Shown: positions 16,664 to 25,511 of the stretch, piece after piece
How positions within the stretch are numbered: the first letter of the stretch is position 1
How the letters are laid out: the number at the start of each line of letters is the position of its first letter
Assembly: GCA_002426755.1 (NCBI GenBank)
Contig: DINI01000017.1
Coordinates: forward strand, 37,354-100,455
Direction of reading: 5' to 3'
Length of the DNA: 63,102 bases
DNA from: Flavobacteriaceae bacterium UBA5544
Lineage (GTDB): Bacteria > Bacteroidota > Bacteroidia > Flavobacteriales > Flavobacteriaceae
Program-made: the position numbers and the translations under genes
The notes under the pieces: model-generated
Database searches by the model: none
Told to the model about the DNA's origin: nothing
The model's input: the letters and a program-made list of their open reading frames with translations, nothing else

Positions 16664-17143
16664 ATGGAACATTCGAATCAACAACATAAAGGAAGTTACA
16701 AAACATTTTTTATCATGCTCGGTTGTTCGTTCGTGGCGATGTACATTACGATGTACCTCAACACTTACAGCATCGACCACGTGTATTTCAGTCTCACGCG
16801 CTTTTATATGACCTGCCTTGGTATCTCGACCATGGCAGTGATTATGTGGTTTTTTATGCGCAAGATGTATCAGGATAAAAAGAAGAACATCGCCATTCTG
16901 CTGGGGAATCTAATCTTATTTGTAGGCGCATTTACTCTTGTGAGGATGCAAAAACCAATCATTGGCGATGTGTTGTGGATGAAAGCGATGATTCCGCACC
17001 ATTCTATTGCTATTCTTACCAGTGAGCGTGCCGACATCCAAGACCCAGAAGTGAAGGAATTGGCAGAAAGTATTATCGAAGCGCAACGCAAGGAGATTGA
17101 AGAGATGAAAGCTATGATAAAACGATTGGAAGATGAACAGTAG
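16664..17143 (+). CDS. DUF305 family membrane protein
   Basis: A 159-residue protein with three hydrophobic segments (about 13-31, 43-65, 75-93) and a C-terminal DUF305-type domain: the MIPHHSIAILTSERADIQDP motif, then a charged helix (EIEEMKAMIKRLEDEQ). DUF305 proteins are ferritin-like four-helix proteins repeatedly found beside copper oxidases and efflux genes; the His and Met residues of the MIPHH motif may bind metal. The gene starts 5 bases after the HMA/DUF3347 gene and its 3' end overlaps the multicopper oxidase start by 11 bases, so the four genes are one operon. Confidence 0.85.
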   Translation: MEHSNQQHKGSYKTFFIMLGCSFVAMYITMYLNTYSIDHVYFSLTRFYMTCLGISTMAVIMWFFMRKMYQDKKKNIAILLGNLILFVGAFTLVRMQKPIIGDVLWMKAMIPHHSIAILTSERADIQDPEVKELAESIIEAQRKEIEEMKAMIKRLEDEQ

Positions 17144-19379
17144 AGGATTATCTCTTACACTTGCTATCTTCTGTATAGGCATACTCTCTATTGCGCAAAA
17201 TGTAGTTCGTTATGACTTAACTGTGACTGATACCATCGTCAACTATTCAGGAAAAGAGAAACGCGCCATTGCCGTGAACGGACAGTTGCCGATGCCCACG
17301 CTGACCTTTACAGAAGGTGACATTGCAGAAATTGTGGTACACAATAAGACCAAAGAAAGTACTTCTTTGCACTGGCATGGCGTTTTTCTGCCGAATAAAG
17401 AAGATGGTGTGCCATTTTTGACGCAGATGCCCATTATGCCCGGTGAAACCTTTACTTATAGCTTCCCTGTGATACAAAGCGGAACGCATTGGTATCATAG
17501 CCATAGCGGACTACAGGAACAGATAGGGATGTATGGTTCACTAATCTTAAAGAAGAAAAAAGACGACCCTACCTTTCGGAAGGGTATTGATGATTTGCCC
17601 GAAGTGCCAGTCATTTTGAGTGAATGGACAGACATCAAACCAGAGAACGTGCAACGGATGTTGCGCAATGCCAACGACTGGGCCGCCATCAAAAAAGGTA
17701 CTACCCAAAGTTATTCGGAAGCCATTAAGGAAGGCCATTTTAAAACCAAACTCACCAATGAATGGAAGCGTATGCTTGCTATGGATGTGAGTGACGTGTA
17801 TTATGATGTCTTTCTCATTAATGGGCAAAAAGAAAGTCAGTTGAAACAGTTTAAAGCGGGTGATAAAATTCGCTTACGCGTCGCCAATGGTGGCGCATCC
17901 TCTTATTTTTGGTTGTACTATGCAGGAGGGAAAATGACGGTAGTTGCCAATGACGGCAATGATGTGGAACCTGTGGATGTAGACCGATTGATTATTGGCG
18001 TGTCTGAAACGTATGATGTGGTGGTGACCATCCCTGAAGAAGATACCGCCTATGAATTCTTGGCAACGCCTGAAGACCGTACAGGTTCAGCATCTTTGTA
18101 TTTGGGCGATGGAAAAATTCAATTAAAAAGTAGAATGCCAAGACTTCAATACTTTGAAGGCATGAAGATGATGAATGATATGATGACTATGGGCGGTAAC
18201 ATGGATGATATGGGTATGGATATGTCTTATCAGCAGATGGATATGAATACTGTGATGTATCCAGAAGTTTCAGGTGCTACACACAATATGGATGGTGAGA
18301 TGAAGCACGACATGAAGATGGACGGTGAGATGGACCATTCTATGCACCAGATGAATCAGCAAGGTGAGTTGGTAACCCTCAATTATGGGATGCTCAAAGC
18401 ACCTCAACCCACCACCCTATCAGAAGATGCTCCTGTAAGAGAACTGCGATTTGAGTTGACAGGGAATATGAATCGGTATGTTTGGAGTATGGATAATAGG
18501 GTGCTTGCCGAGAGCGACAAAATACGTATCAAAAAAGGAGAGAATGTTCGCATCACTTTATATAACAATAGTATGATGCGCCACCCGATGCATTTGCATG
18601 GGCATGATTTTAGAATATTGAATGGACAAGGTGAATATTCACCGATGATGAATGTCATAGATATTATGCCGATGGAAACTGATACCATCGAATTTGCCGC
18701 CAATATGGAAGGTGATTGGTTTTTTCATTGCCACATACTCTATCATATGATGGCTGGGATGAACCGTGTGTTTTCTTATGAAAATCAGGCACCCAATCCG
18801 TATTTACCCGACAAAAAATGGGCCTATAACAAATTGCAAGCCGAGAGCAACCATTTTCATTTTATGTTTGAAAATGATTTTGCCACCAATGGCAACGATG
18901 GGATGGCTATGCTACAGAATACACGTTGGCGAATCGGTACTGAATGGCGTTTGGGCTATACGGATATGCATGGGTACGAAACCGAAACACACATAGGTAG
19001 ATATATTGGCAAGAACCAGTGGTTTATGCCTTTTATTGGTTTTGATTGGCGCTACAGGGAACATGATGGTGAAGCTGAAACGAATTTGTTTGGACAAGCA
19101 AGTACCAAAGACCGTCGTGCCGTGTTGAGTGCCGGTGCTGAATATACCTTGCCGTTGCTGGTGATTCTTCAAGGGGAAGTGTTTACCGATGGTAAAGTGC
19201 GTTTTCAATTGATGCGTGAAGATATTCCAGTTTCTCCACGGCTTCGATGGGCGTTTATGGTGAATACCGATAAGGAATATATGACTGGCTTTAACTATAT
19301 CTTGACACGGCATTTGGGACTTTCTACCCATTATGACAGTGATATGGGTATTGGTTTTGGGGCTACTTTTACGTATTAG
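17133..19379 (+). CDS. multicopper oxidase (CopA-like) with C-terminal barrel-like domain
   Basis: A 748-residue exported protein. After a signal peptide (1-22) come three cupredoxin domains with the copper motifs HWHG, HWYHSHSG, HPMHLHGHDF and HCHILYHMMAGM, giving the full set of type 1, 2 and 3 ligands. A Met/His/Asp-rich insert (about 345-425, for example MMNDMMTMGGNMDDMGMDM) is typical of copper-resistance CopA. The oxidase domain ends near residue 565. About 180 further residues follow (NHFHFMFENDFATN, TRWRIGTEWRLGYTDMHGYE, GIGFGATFTY) that resemble the end of CopB-type outer-membrane barrels, including the final aromatic residue. It probably oxidises Cu(I) outside the cytoplasm; the extra domain may anchor it in the outer membrane. 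Confidence 0.9.
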   Translation: MNSRGLSLTLAIFCIGILSIAQNVVRYDLTVTDTIVNYSGKEKRAIAVNGQLPMPTLTFTEGDIAEIVVHNKTKESTSLHWHGVFLPNKEDGVPFLTQMPIMPGETFTYSFPVIQSGTHWYHSHSGLQEQIGMYGSLILKKKKDDPTFRKGIDDLPEVPVILSEWTDIKPENVQRMLRNANDWAAIKKGTTQSYSEAIKEGHFKTKLTNEWKRMLAMDVSDVYYDVFLINGQKESQLKQFKAGDKIRLRVANGGASSYFWLYYAGGKMTVVANDGNDVEPVDVDRLIIGVSETYDVVVTIPEEDTAYEFLATPEDRTGSASLYLGDGKIQLKSRMPRLQYFEGMKMMNDMMTMGGNMDDMGMDMSYQQMDMNTVMYPEVSGATHNMDGEMKHDMKMDGEMDHSMHQMNQQGELVTLNYGMLKAPQPTTLSEDAPVRELRFELTGNMNRYVWSMDNRVLAESDKIRIKKGENVRITLYNNSMMRHPMHLHGHDFRILNGQGEYSPMMNVIDIMPMETDTIEFAANMEGDWFFHCHILYHMMAGMNRVFSYENQAPNPYLPDKKWAYNKLQAESNHFHFMFENDFATNGNDGMAMLQNTRWRIGTEWRLGYTDMHGYETETHIGRYIGKNQWFMPFIGFDWRYREHDGEAETNLFGQASTKDRRAVLSAGAEYTLPLLVILQGEVFTDGKVRFQLMREDIPVSPRLRWAFMVNTDKEYMTGFNYILTRHLGLSTHYDSDMGIGFGATFTY

Positions 19380-19463
19380 TTAGTCGGTTCATTTAGTTGT
19401 TAAAAAACCACAAACCTTTTACAGTTCATGGCTTTTCAAAATAAATCAAGTAACAAATAATCT

Positions 19464-19868
19464 TTATTTAATAAGCTTTTCCAACCGTGCCATCATCTCA
19501 TCCTTCTCTTTCAGCATACGCTCATACAGCGCAATCTTTTCTTCGTGAAGAGAAATTAATTTTTCAATAGGGTTTACATTGAAGGTTGGTGTATGTCCAG
19601 TATTCAAAAAAGAACCATCATTGAACGTATTAGAAATAATGTTAATCGCCTGCTCCTCATCAAAGTTCTCAAAGGCCTCTACGGGAATCTTTAGGACACT
19701 ACTAATTTCTTTCAACAAGGGCGCTTCAATACGGTCTTTCTGCTCCAATTGGGAAATTTTCTTTTGGCTCCACTCCTCACCAAGGGCATGGGCCAAGGCC
19801 TCCTGCTTGATGCCCAGCATCTCCTTAAAACGTTTCACGTTGCGTCCCTGATGTATCGTCTGTTCCAT
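19464..19868 (-). CDS. XRE-family HTH transcriptional regulator
   Basis: A 134-residue protein. Residues about 10-68 form an XRE/Cro helix-turn-helix (VKRFKEMLGIKQEALAHALG, WSQKKISQLEQKD, LLKEISSVLKIPVEAFENF). A linker with a FNDGSFLN segment leads to a C-terminal helix, IEKLISLHEEKIALYERMLK followed by EKDEMMARLEKLI, a short coiled coil that may dimerise the protein. This form (HTH plus heptad tail) is common in Bacteroidota accessory regions. It is convergent with the copper operon and sits at the edge of a patch of atypical genes, so its targets may be those neighbours. Confidence 0.85.
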   Translation of the reverse strand: MEQTIHQGRNVKRFKEMLGIKQEALAHALGEEWSQKKISQLEQKDRIEAPLLKEISSVLKIPVEAFENFDEEQAINIISNTFNDGSFLNTGHTPTFNVNPIEKLISLHEEKIALYERMLKEKDEMMARLEKLIK

Positions 19869-19965
19869 AGATGGCTAAAATTGGTTGTGATAGGTAAAAA
19901 TAACAAAAATATATGGTGCTACAACGCGAGCAAAGGGATAAAATATCCCACGTGCATACAAAACG

Positions 19966-20088
19966 TCACAAACCCTTTTGTTCGCGTGGTTTTTTGGGGA
20001 GTTCCTTGTTCATAATTCCTGGCTTGGCCGGCTTTGGACGCAAGCGTTCAGGGTCTATAGGGATCCCTTTGGGTCGGTTGGTATTCAT
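19966..20088 (-). CDS. 40-residue Pro/Lys-rich small protein
   Basis: A 40-codon frame starting with ATG at 20086-20088 and ending in TGA at 19966-19968. The peptide is MNTNRPKGIPIDPERLRPKP, then AKPGIMNKELPKKPREQKGL: very rich in Pro, Lys and Arg, basic and surely unstructured. It lies 98 bases upstream of the XRE gene on the same strand. The unusual but regular composition and clean start and stop favour a real gene over noise, but there is no family to lean on. Confidence 0.4.
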   Translation of the reverse strand: MNTNRPKGIPIDPERLRPKPAKPGIMNKELPKKPREQKGL

Positions 20089-20205
20089 GTCATAAAATAA
20101 CAAAAAAATGGCCATAAATACGAGATAGGGAATAAGTTATGCCATCAGGGAATAGTCTATCCCTTCACAGGTCTGCAACTTTGGGTGAATAAAACAAAAA
20201 CAACC

Positions 20206-21774
20206 ATGCAAACCACAGACCACCTCTTACAGCTAGACCCCACCCTCAAAAACAAGCTTTTACAACTGACCCATGAAATGTTTTTGGTATCCATCTATCA
20301 TGCACCCAGCAACACTGGAGCCCACAGCCACATCCTTATAGTGGCACAGTTCAAAAAGGAGATGGAAACCATCGCATCGCGCAAATGGGTACAGGACAGT
20401 CTCGCACACCACGGCGTCCAGATCACTGTGGTATACGACCACCAATTGCAATACGGCCAGAAAAAGGGCAATCCATTCATCATCTATCTCTGTCATCCCC
20501 AGTTCAATTGTTACACTCACAAAGATTATGATGTCTGTTACGACACCTCTTGGTCCAAAGCAAGCAAAAAAAGAAAGGCCTATCTGAACGCTTACCACCA
20601 CGACCGCGATCTGCTTCTGGCACAGTCAGAAACATTGACGGCCACAAACGCGATGTCAAGTGCGCTCTTGGCCTATGAATCCCTGTACGTGCACCACATC
20701 GGCCATCTCGAGGCACTCTACCTCGGTGCCTATCACCATCAGGACACGCTCCACCAGCGCATCCAACGCTTATCGAGACCAATGCCCTGCATTGAAGGGC
20801 TCTTTGTCAAACAGAATGGCAACCGCTACGTGCTCCCCCTACAGTTCGAAGGAGCAAGGACAGACAATCCCTTGGCAATTAATGCCGAACTTCTCGAAAG
20901 TGTAAAAACCGTAGAGGAGCAACTCTCCCAAAAGGTACAGCAACGCATCAGGGCATTGAAGAAAATGATGAAACACCCAAGCCCAAAACAAATGGCAGCA
21001 CCGCTACAGGCATCAAAACCCGTGAAGGTTTTGTCACAGCTAGTCGCCCACATAGTGGAAGTGGCAGACATGGAGGAAATCTATAGGTTTCACAGGATAG
21101 ACCGCCCAGAGGGCCGTATGTATGGTCTGCTCTTGGTCGGCAAAGGGCTTGGCACCGAACGTCTACAAGGTATTAGGGACTCGGTACTGGCAAAGATGGG
21201 AGGCACCTGCGATGTACTGCTCATTGCGCATTCCCGCTCTTGGATTCAGAACAATCTCTACCAGCACCAATCCTTTTTCAAAAGGATAATGGCACCCGAA
21301 AACCGAATCTACCAATCGCACCCGCACCACCCACAGCCGCATTGGCTGGAACCTTACACACCGACCTATCCCGATATGGACCTGCTCTCAAAGACAGCAC
21401 AGCAAATGGCACAGTCCTTTCAAAGTCTTCGGACTTCTGGTCAGGGAAATCACATGGAAGGTCTGGAAATGTTGTTTGGGGTGGCTGTACTCCGATTATT
21501 TCGAACCTTGGTGTATGCCAAGTCTGGTTACCTGCCCAACTATCTCCCGGCATGGTCGCTATGGCACTTGGCGATCATGGGCGATCCACAATTGGAGCAT
21601 CTCACATTCCTATTCCAAAAGTGGGAGGGTGAAAAATGGTTTGCAAGGGTAGACGCATTCGCAAGGTATCACTATGAAAACAATGCCCTGTCAGCCGAAA
21701 CCATGGAAATCATGGCCGAAATCCTTAAGTACCTTTCAGAAAAGCTAGCGCAAGTAGTGAGACGGTCGTCTTAG
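20206..21774 (+). CDS. unrecognised protein with possible duplicated NTase/HEPN-like modules
   Basis: A 522-residue soluble protein that I cannot assign. I choose the ATG at 20206 (a GTG at 20185 would add seven residues). Two regions look alike: residues about 25-105 (SHILIVAQFKKEMETI, VQITVVYD, GNPFIIYLCHP) and about 300-385 (YGLLLVGKGLGTERLQGIRD, CDVLLIAHSRSW, NRIYQSHPHH). Each is a strand-helix-strand pattern followed by a helical, His- and Ala-rich stretch (AYHHDRDLLL...; VAVLRLFRTLVYAKSGYLPN). This is reminiscent of Bacteroidota proteins that pair a nucleotidyltransferase-like fold with a HEPN-like helical domain, but no catalytic GS...DxD is visible. The gene is visibly richer in G and C than its neighbours, with CTC, GCC and CGC codons common, suggesting transfer. 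Confidence 0.6.
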   Translation: MQTTDHLLQLDPTLKNKLLQLTHEMFLVSIYHAPSNTGAHSHILIVAQFKKEMETIASRKWVQDSLAHHGVQITVVYDHQLQYGQKKGNPFIIYLCHPQFNCYTHKDYDVCYDTSWSKASKKRKAYLNAYHHDRDLLLAQSETLTATNAMSSALLAYESLYVHHIGHLEALYLGAYHHQDTLHQRIQRLSRPMPCIEGLFVKQNGNRYVLPLQFEGARTDNPLAINAELLESVKTVEEQLSQKVQQRIRALKKMMKHPSPKQMAAPLQASKPVKVLSQLVAHIVEVADMEEIYRFHRIDRPEGRMYGLLLVGKGLGTERLQGIRDSVLAKMGGTCDVLLIAHSRSWIQNNLYQHQSFFKRIMAPENRIYQSHPHHPQPHWLEPYTPTYPDMDLLSKTAQQMAQSFQSLRTSGQGNHMEGLEMLFGVAVLRLFRTLVYAKSGYLPNYLPAWSLWHLAIMGDPQLEHLTFLFQKWEGEKWFARVDAFARYHYENNALSAETMEIMAEILKYLSEKLAQVVRRSS

Positions 21775-21786
21775 TAAAATGCTCAC

Positions 21787-22098
21787 TCAACGCTCCTTCC
21801 ACACCCGCCGTGGCTTATGTCCTGGCGTCAGGGTAAACAGATACTGGTCGGGGTCCACCACAAACTTAAGGTTTGGCATGTAGGCAGAAAGCTTGTTGAG
21901 CTGCACGGCCATCTGTTTGTCCATCACGGACACCAAGATTAAATCCCATACTGCCAATTTTTTTAAATCCTCTGGACTAAAACTCATCCCTAATAGTCGA
22001 AAAATGATCTCCAGTTTTGAAAAGTTAAGTTTGGAAATGGCATTGTCGAGCGCAGCAAGCTCCTCAAGGTAATTTGGCTCAATAACGAGTTTGGACAT
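21787..22098 (-). CDS. 103-residue protein, unknown function
   Basis: A small soluble protein. The longer frame starts at 22209, but its first 37 residues look non-coding; MSKLVIEPNYLEELAALDNA at 22098 is the likely start. A helical first half (ISKLNFSKLEIIFRLLGMSF) is followed by SPEDLKKLAVWDLILVSVMD, a strand pair with NLKFVVDPDQYLFTLTP and a basic tail GHKPRRVWKER. I do not recognise it. It is convergent with the 522-residue gene, 12 bases away, and its DNA is also somewhat richer in G and C than the surroundings, so both may have arrived together. Confidence 0.55.
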   Translation of the reverse strand: MSKLVIEPNYLEELAALDNAISKLNFSKLEIIFRLLGMSFSPEDLKKLAVWDLILVSVMDKQMAVQLNKLSAYMPNLKFVVDPDQYLFTLTPGHKPRRVWKER

Positions 22099-22338
22099 AG
22101 TAAATAAAGTTTTATAAACACAAGATACAGCATTTTTAAATATCATTACATGATAATTTGAAACCCAAATAGACCATATTCCTACAAACTGAACATTGCC
22201 AACGACCAAAGGTTAAAAGCTAATGGCTAATCGCCACCCATCAACTGATAACTTTAAAATGGTTTCCCATCATAGGTCTTCCGATTTAGCACTTAATACT
22301 TGATTCTTGACTATTATCGTAGGTTACAATATTGAATC

Positions 22339-23040
22339 CTAAAAGTAGGTTCCAATCCATTTGCAGTTTGGGATACCTTCCACAGAGCTTACGTTAATTT
22401 TATCAGGGAAGGAAGCCATGACATTAGGGTCGGTTTTGTGAATACTTTCAATCTTGTATTCCACAAAGTTAAAACCAGATTTTAAGTTTAAATTATAGGA
22501 GTATTTGACGGTAGCATCACCATCATCCAGCATTTTGGTTTGAATACATTCGCCTTCATACTGAAACGGTTTTTCTACATATATCAATTCATAATAAGAG
22601 CCCATAACTGGCTCCATATAAGCTGGATCTTCCACCCAAGGTACCAACGTTTCGTCCGAAACCGTGAAAATTACGCCAACATAACGGTCGTCGCTCGTCC
22701 AAAGCGACAGAGCCCCGGTGTGAACGGATTTTATACTATCGGCTTCTGAAACCATATCGCTGCCGTTATCACAGACATCAAAAAGTGTATAAGCCACGTC
22801 ATGCATAAAATTTTCTTCTGTTTCTTTTGAAATTGCTGGAAGTTCTTTAGGAAAGTCAAATTGAATGTCACCCATTTTGGAGATGGTGCCAATTTTGATG
22901 GGGTGTTCCATCCCAAATGGGATGACCATAAGGTTGACCTCCAAATCTCCCAAAGGATAATTGTCCGTTTTTGGTTGGGTTTGTGATTGTCCACAGCTTA
23001 AAATTGCGAGACTTATGAGTGTTGTTAAGATTAGTTTCAT
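22339..23040 (-). CDS. lipoprotein, unknown function
   Basis: A 233-residue lipoprotein with signal MKLILTTLISLAILSC and lipidation at Cys16. The mature part (YPLGDLEVNLMVIPFGMEHP, ISKMGDIQFDFPKELPAISK) is mostly beta and resembles no family I know. A TLFDVCDNGSD segment and two further Cys (CIQTKM, PNCKWIG) could form disulfides. It lies 14 bases after the S74-chaperone protein gene and so is likely the last gene of a long minus-strand run. Its membrane anchor suggests a cell-envelope role; nothing more can be read. Confidence 0.7.
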   Translation of the reverse strand: MKLILTTLISLAILSCGQSQTQPKTDNYPLGDLEVNLMVIPFGMEHPIKIGTISKMGDIQFDFPKELPAISKETEENFMHDVAYTLFDVCDNGSDMVSEADSIKSVHTGALSLWTSDDRYVGVIFTVSDETLVPWVEDPAYMEPVMGSYYELIYVEKPFQYEGECIQTKMLDDGDATVKYSYNLNLKSGFNFVEYKIESIHKTDPNVMASFPDKINVSSVEGIPNCKWIGTYF

Positions 23041-23054
23041 GATTTTATGTGTTT

Positions 23055-25511
23055 TTAATTTTTATTTTCCAACGCTTCGAGGCGCTGTGTTAAGGCACCT
23101 ATAAGTTGTTGTTGTTGCGCGATCAGTTGGTTTTGTTCTTGAATGGCCTTAACCATCGGTGCCAATAAGTCGTTATATCGCACGCTGTAAAATCCATCGT
23201 CATCTATAGTGATCGTTCCATTATCGGTTTCACCAAACTGCTTAAGACTTGCTTCGAGTTCTTGGGCAATGAAACCATATTCCGTTTTTTTGGTCTCACT
23301 GTTTTTTCTGATATAGGATACAGGATGAAGTGCATTGACAAAATCCAAGCCTAAATTTGTGGTCTGAACACTGTCCTTCAAACGTCTGTCCGAGGTGATG
23401 GACCAAGCCACGTTCACCCCTGCGTAACTTATCAAATTGTCTCCAACTTTCACTTGATTGTTCCCTGTGTTTGATGGTACTTGGGCATTATAGCCAAGAC
23501 CTAAATTGTTCGTGCCGGTAGCATTGTACAAAGCCGAGCGACCGATGGCGGTGTTCCTGTTTCCAAGCGAATTGGAATACAATGCCCATTGGCCAAAGCC
23601 CGTGTTTGCACTTCCTGAAGTATTGGAATACACCGCAAAATAACCTGTGGCGGTATTATACTCACCTGTCGTGTTGTTGTACAATGCTCTGGTGCCACTT
23701 GCCGCATTATAATTGCCAGTGGTGTTAGCGTAGAGTGCGCGCTCCCCAATTGCCGAATTATTGATTCCGGTGGTGTTTAAAATTAAAGAATTTTGCCCGA
23801 TGGCCAGGTTGTAATTACCTGAAGTGTTTTGGGTCAAGGTTGCTCCACCTATTGCTATGTTGTATAGCCCGTCAACATTGTCGCCCAAAGCATTCAGTCC
23901 CATTGCTATATTGGAACTGCCCGTCGTATTTGATTCCAACGCTTTCATGCCCAATGCAATATTATAGGAACCTTCCGTGTTCTGATTGAGCCCGTTGAAC
24001 CCAACGGCGGTATTGAAGTTACCAGTGGTATTGTTGACCAATGTGTTGGCACCTATGGCCGTATTATCATTCCCAGTGGAATTTAAAAGCAAGGCATCAT
24101 TTCCTATTGCCGTATTGTTTGACCCCACAGTATTGGATTGTAAGGCACTACTGCCAAAAGCGGCATTTTTTGTGCCCGTTGTATTCACATTCAATGCATA
24201 ACTGCCGGTTGCGGTATTATAACTTCCTGTTGAATTAAACTTTAAAACATCGTTGCCAATCGCAGTATTATAGTTACCGGTCAAATTTTGTTTTAAGGCC
24301 GACGCCCCGATGGAGGTATTGTTGGTGCCACTTGTATTAAATCGTAAAGCCTCAAAACCGATAGCTGTGTTTGATGATGCATTGTTGTTCCTCAAAGTGT
24401 TTGCACCTATAGCCGTATTATTCGAGGCTGTTGAATTGCCTCTCAAGGCATTTGATCCTATCGCAATATTATAGGTTCCTGTGGTGTTTTGGTATAAGGA
24501 CTGACTTCCAAAGGCGGTATTAAAACTACCGGTCGTATTGATACGCATGGCCTCTCTTCCCATGGCTGTATTTTCATTTCCTTCGGTGTTGGAATTCAAC
24601 GCCAAATAACCATTTGCGGTGTTGGAAGCGCCAATGGTATTAGAACGAAGTGACCCGTCGCCAATGGCGGTATTGTTATCGCCACTTGTATTACGTCCCA
24701 AAGAATTGTTTCCCAAGGCCACATTATAGTTACCAGTGGTATTGTCGTGTAATGAAAATACACCGATGGCCATATTACTGTTTCCTGAAATATTTGAATC
24801 TAATGAGGCTTGTCCGATAGCTACGTTATTCGACCCTGTGGTATTAGAGTGAAGTCCTCTACCAATTGCGATATTATTATTTCCGGTCGTATTTGAATAT
24901 AAGGCTTCATATCCCAAGGCAACATTCAATGGTCCGGAAGAGGCAGGATTTAAGGCATCCTTACCTAACGCAATATCCAATGAAGAAATGGTTCCAAACC
25001 TCAAACCATTACGTTTAAAAATAAGATCGACATCATCCGTTGTTCCAAAAAAATCAGTATCCGGATTTGTTCCTGAATTGCCACGTAATCCCCATCCACT
25101 GGTACCGCTCTTCGCACTGTAAAGCGCATAGGGAACGCTCATCAATTGGGAAATGGTTGTGAGTGAATAATTGTTATCTCCAGTCGGATCCAATTCGGTC
25201 TTTACAAAAAACGGTCCGTTGGCCCAATCGATTTCCATAAACGTTCCCGTGATGGGAGTTCCTGTTCCAATCTGTAAGGTCAACAAACCATTCACGTTGG
25301 TCACAGGATTTGGGTTGAACACTTCCTTATAGACTTCCGTTCCGGTTTCGGAACCTTGAAGAACCGACACTCTTACACCAACGGGCTGTGATACGAGCAA
25401 ATTATTTGTGGCATCCCGAACCACGGCCTGATAGCTCATTTTTTGCGGTGCTTGTGCAAAAAGCGTCAAATTTATAAATGCTATTAAATAGAAAAGTATC
25501 TGTTTTTTCAT
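23055..25511 (-). CDS. tail-fibre-like repeat protein with S74 endosialidase chaperone domain
   Basis: An 818-residue exported protein. A signal peptide (1-20) precedes an N-terminal domain of about 120 residues (MSYQAVVRDATNNLLVSQPV) common to Bacteroidota adhesin-like proteins. Residues about 185-680 hold about 29 repeats of 16-18 residues of the form NTTGxxNxAIGxxAL. The C-terminal part has SDRRLKDSVQ, LHPVSYIRK and EYGFIAQELE, the intramolecular chaperone (Peptidase_S74) of phage tail spikes and similar trimeric fibres, which folds the trimer and may cleave itself off; a short coiled coil (AIQEQNQLIAQQQQLIGAL) follows. I expect a trimeric surface fibre. Its start overlaps the 162-residue gene by 4 bases. 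Confidence 0.85.
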   Translation of the reverse strand: MKKQILFYLIAFINLTLFAQAPQKMSYQAVVRDATNNLLVSQPVGVRVSVLQGSETGTEVYKEVFNPNPVTNVNGLLTLQIGTGTPITGTFMEIDWANGPFFVKTELDPTGDNNYSLTTISQLMSVPYALYSAKSGTSGWGLRGNSGTNPDTDFFGTTDDVDLIFKRNGLRFGTISSLDIALGKDALNPASSGPLNVALGYEALYSNTTGNNNIAIGRGLHSNTTGSNNVAIGQASLDSNISGNSNMAIGVFSLHDNTTGNYNVALGNNSLGRNTSGDNNTAIGDGSLRSNTIGASNTANGYLALNSNTEGNENTAMGREAMRINTTGSFNTAFGSQSLYQNTTGTYNIAIGSNALRGNSTASNNTAIGANTLRNNNASSNTAIGFEALRFNTSGTNNTSIGASALKQNLTGNYNTAIGNDVLKFNSTGSYNTATGSYALNVNTTGTKNAAFGSSALQSNTVGSNNTAIGNDALLLNSTGNDNTAIGANTLVNNTTGNFNTAVGFNGLNQNTEGSYNIALGMKALESNTTGSSNIAMGLNALGDNVDGLYNIAIGGATLTQNTSGNYNLAIGQNSLILNTTGINNSAIGERALYANTTGNYNAASGTRALYNNTTGEYNTATGYFAVYSNTSGSANTGFGQWALYSNSLGNRNTAIGRSALYNATGTNNLGLGYNAQVPSNTGNNQVKVGDNLISYAGVNVAWSITSDRRLKDSVQTTNLGLDFVNALHPVSYIRKNSETKKTEYGFIAQELEASLKQFGETDNGTITIDDDGFYSVRYNDLLAPMVKAIQEQNQLIAQQQQLIGALTQRLEALENKN

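Noticed and set aside
19913..20095. 60-codon plus-strand ORF upstream of the 522-residue gene
   Set aside because: It is the antisense of the more convincing 40-residue minus-strand ORF, with no credible protein features.
21240..21632. 130-codon ORF inside the 522-residue gene, same strand, other frame
   Set aside because: Long alternative frames are expected in a GC-richer gene; composition of the main frame is the better protein.
23055..24960. Regular repeats considered as a CRISPR array
   Set aside because: The periodicity is in the protein (16-18 residues), the DNA repeats are degenerate, in frame and without unique spacers.
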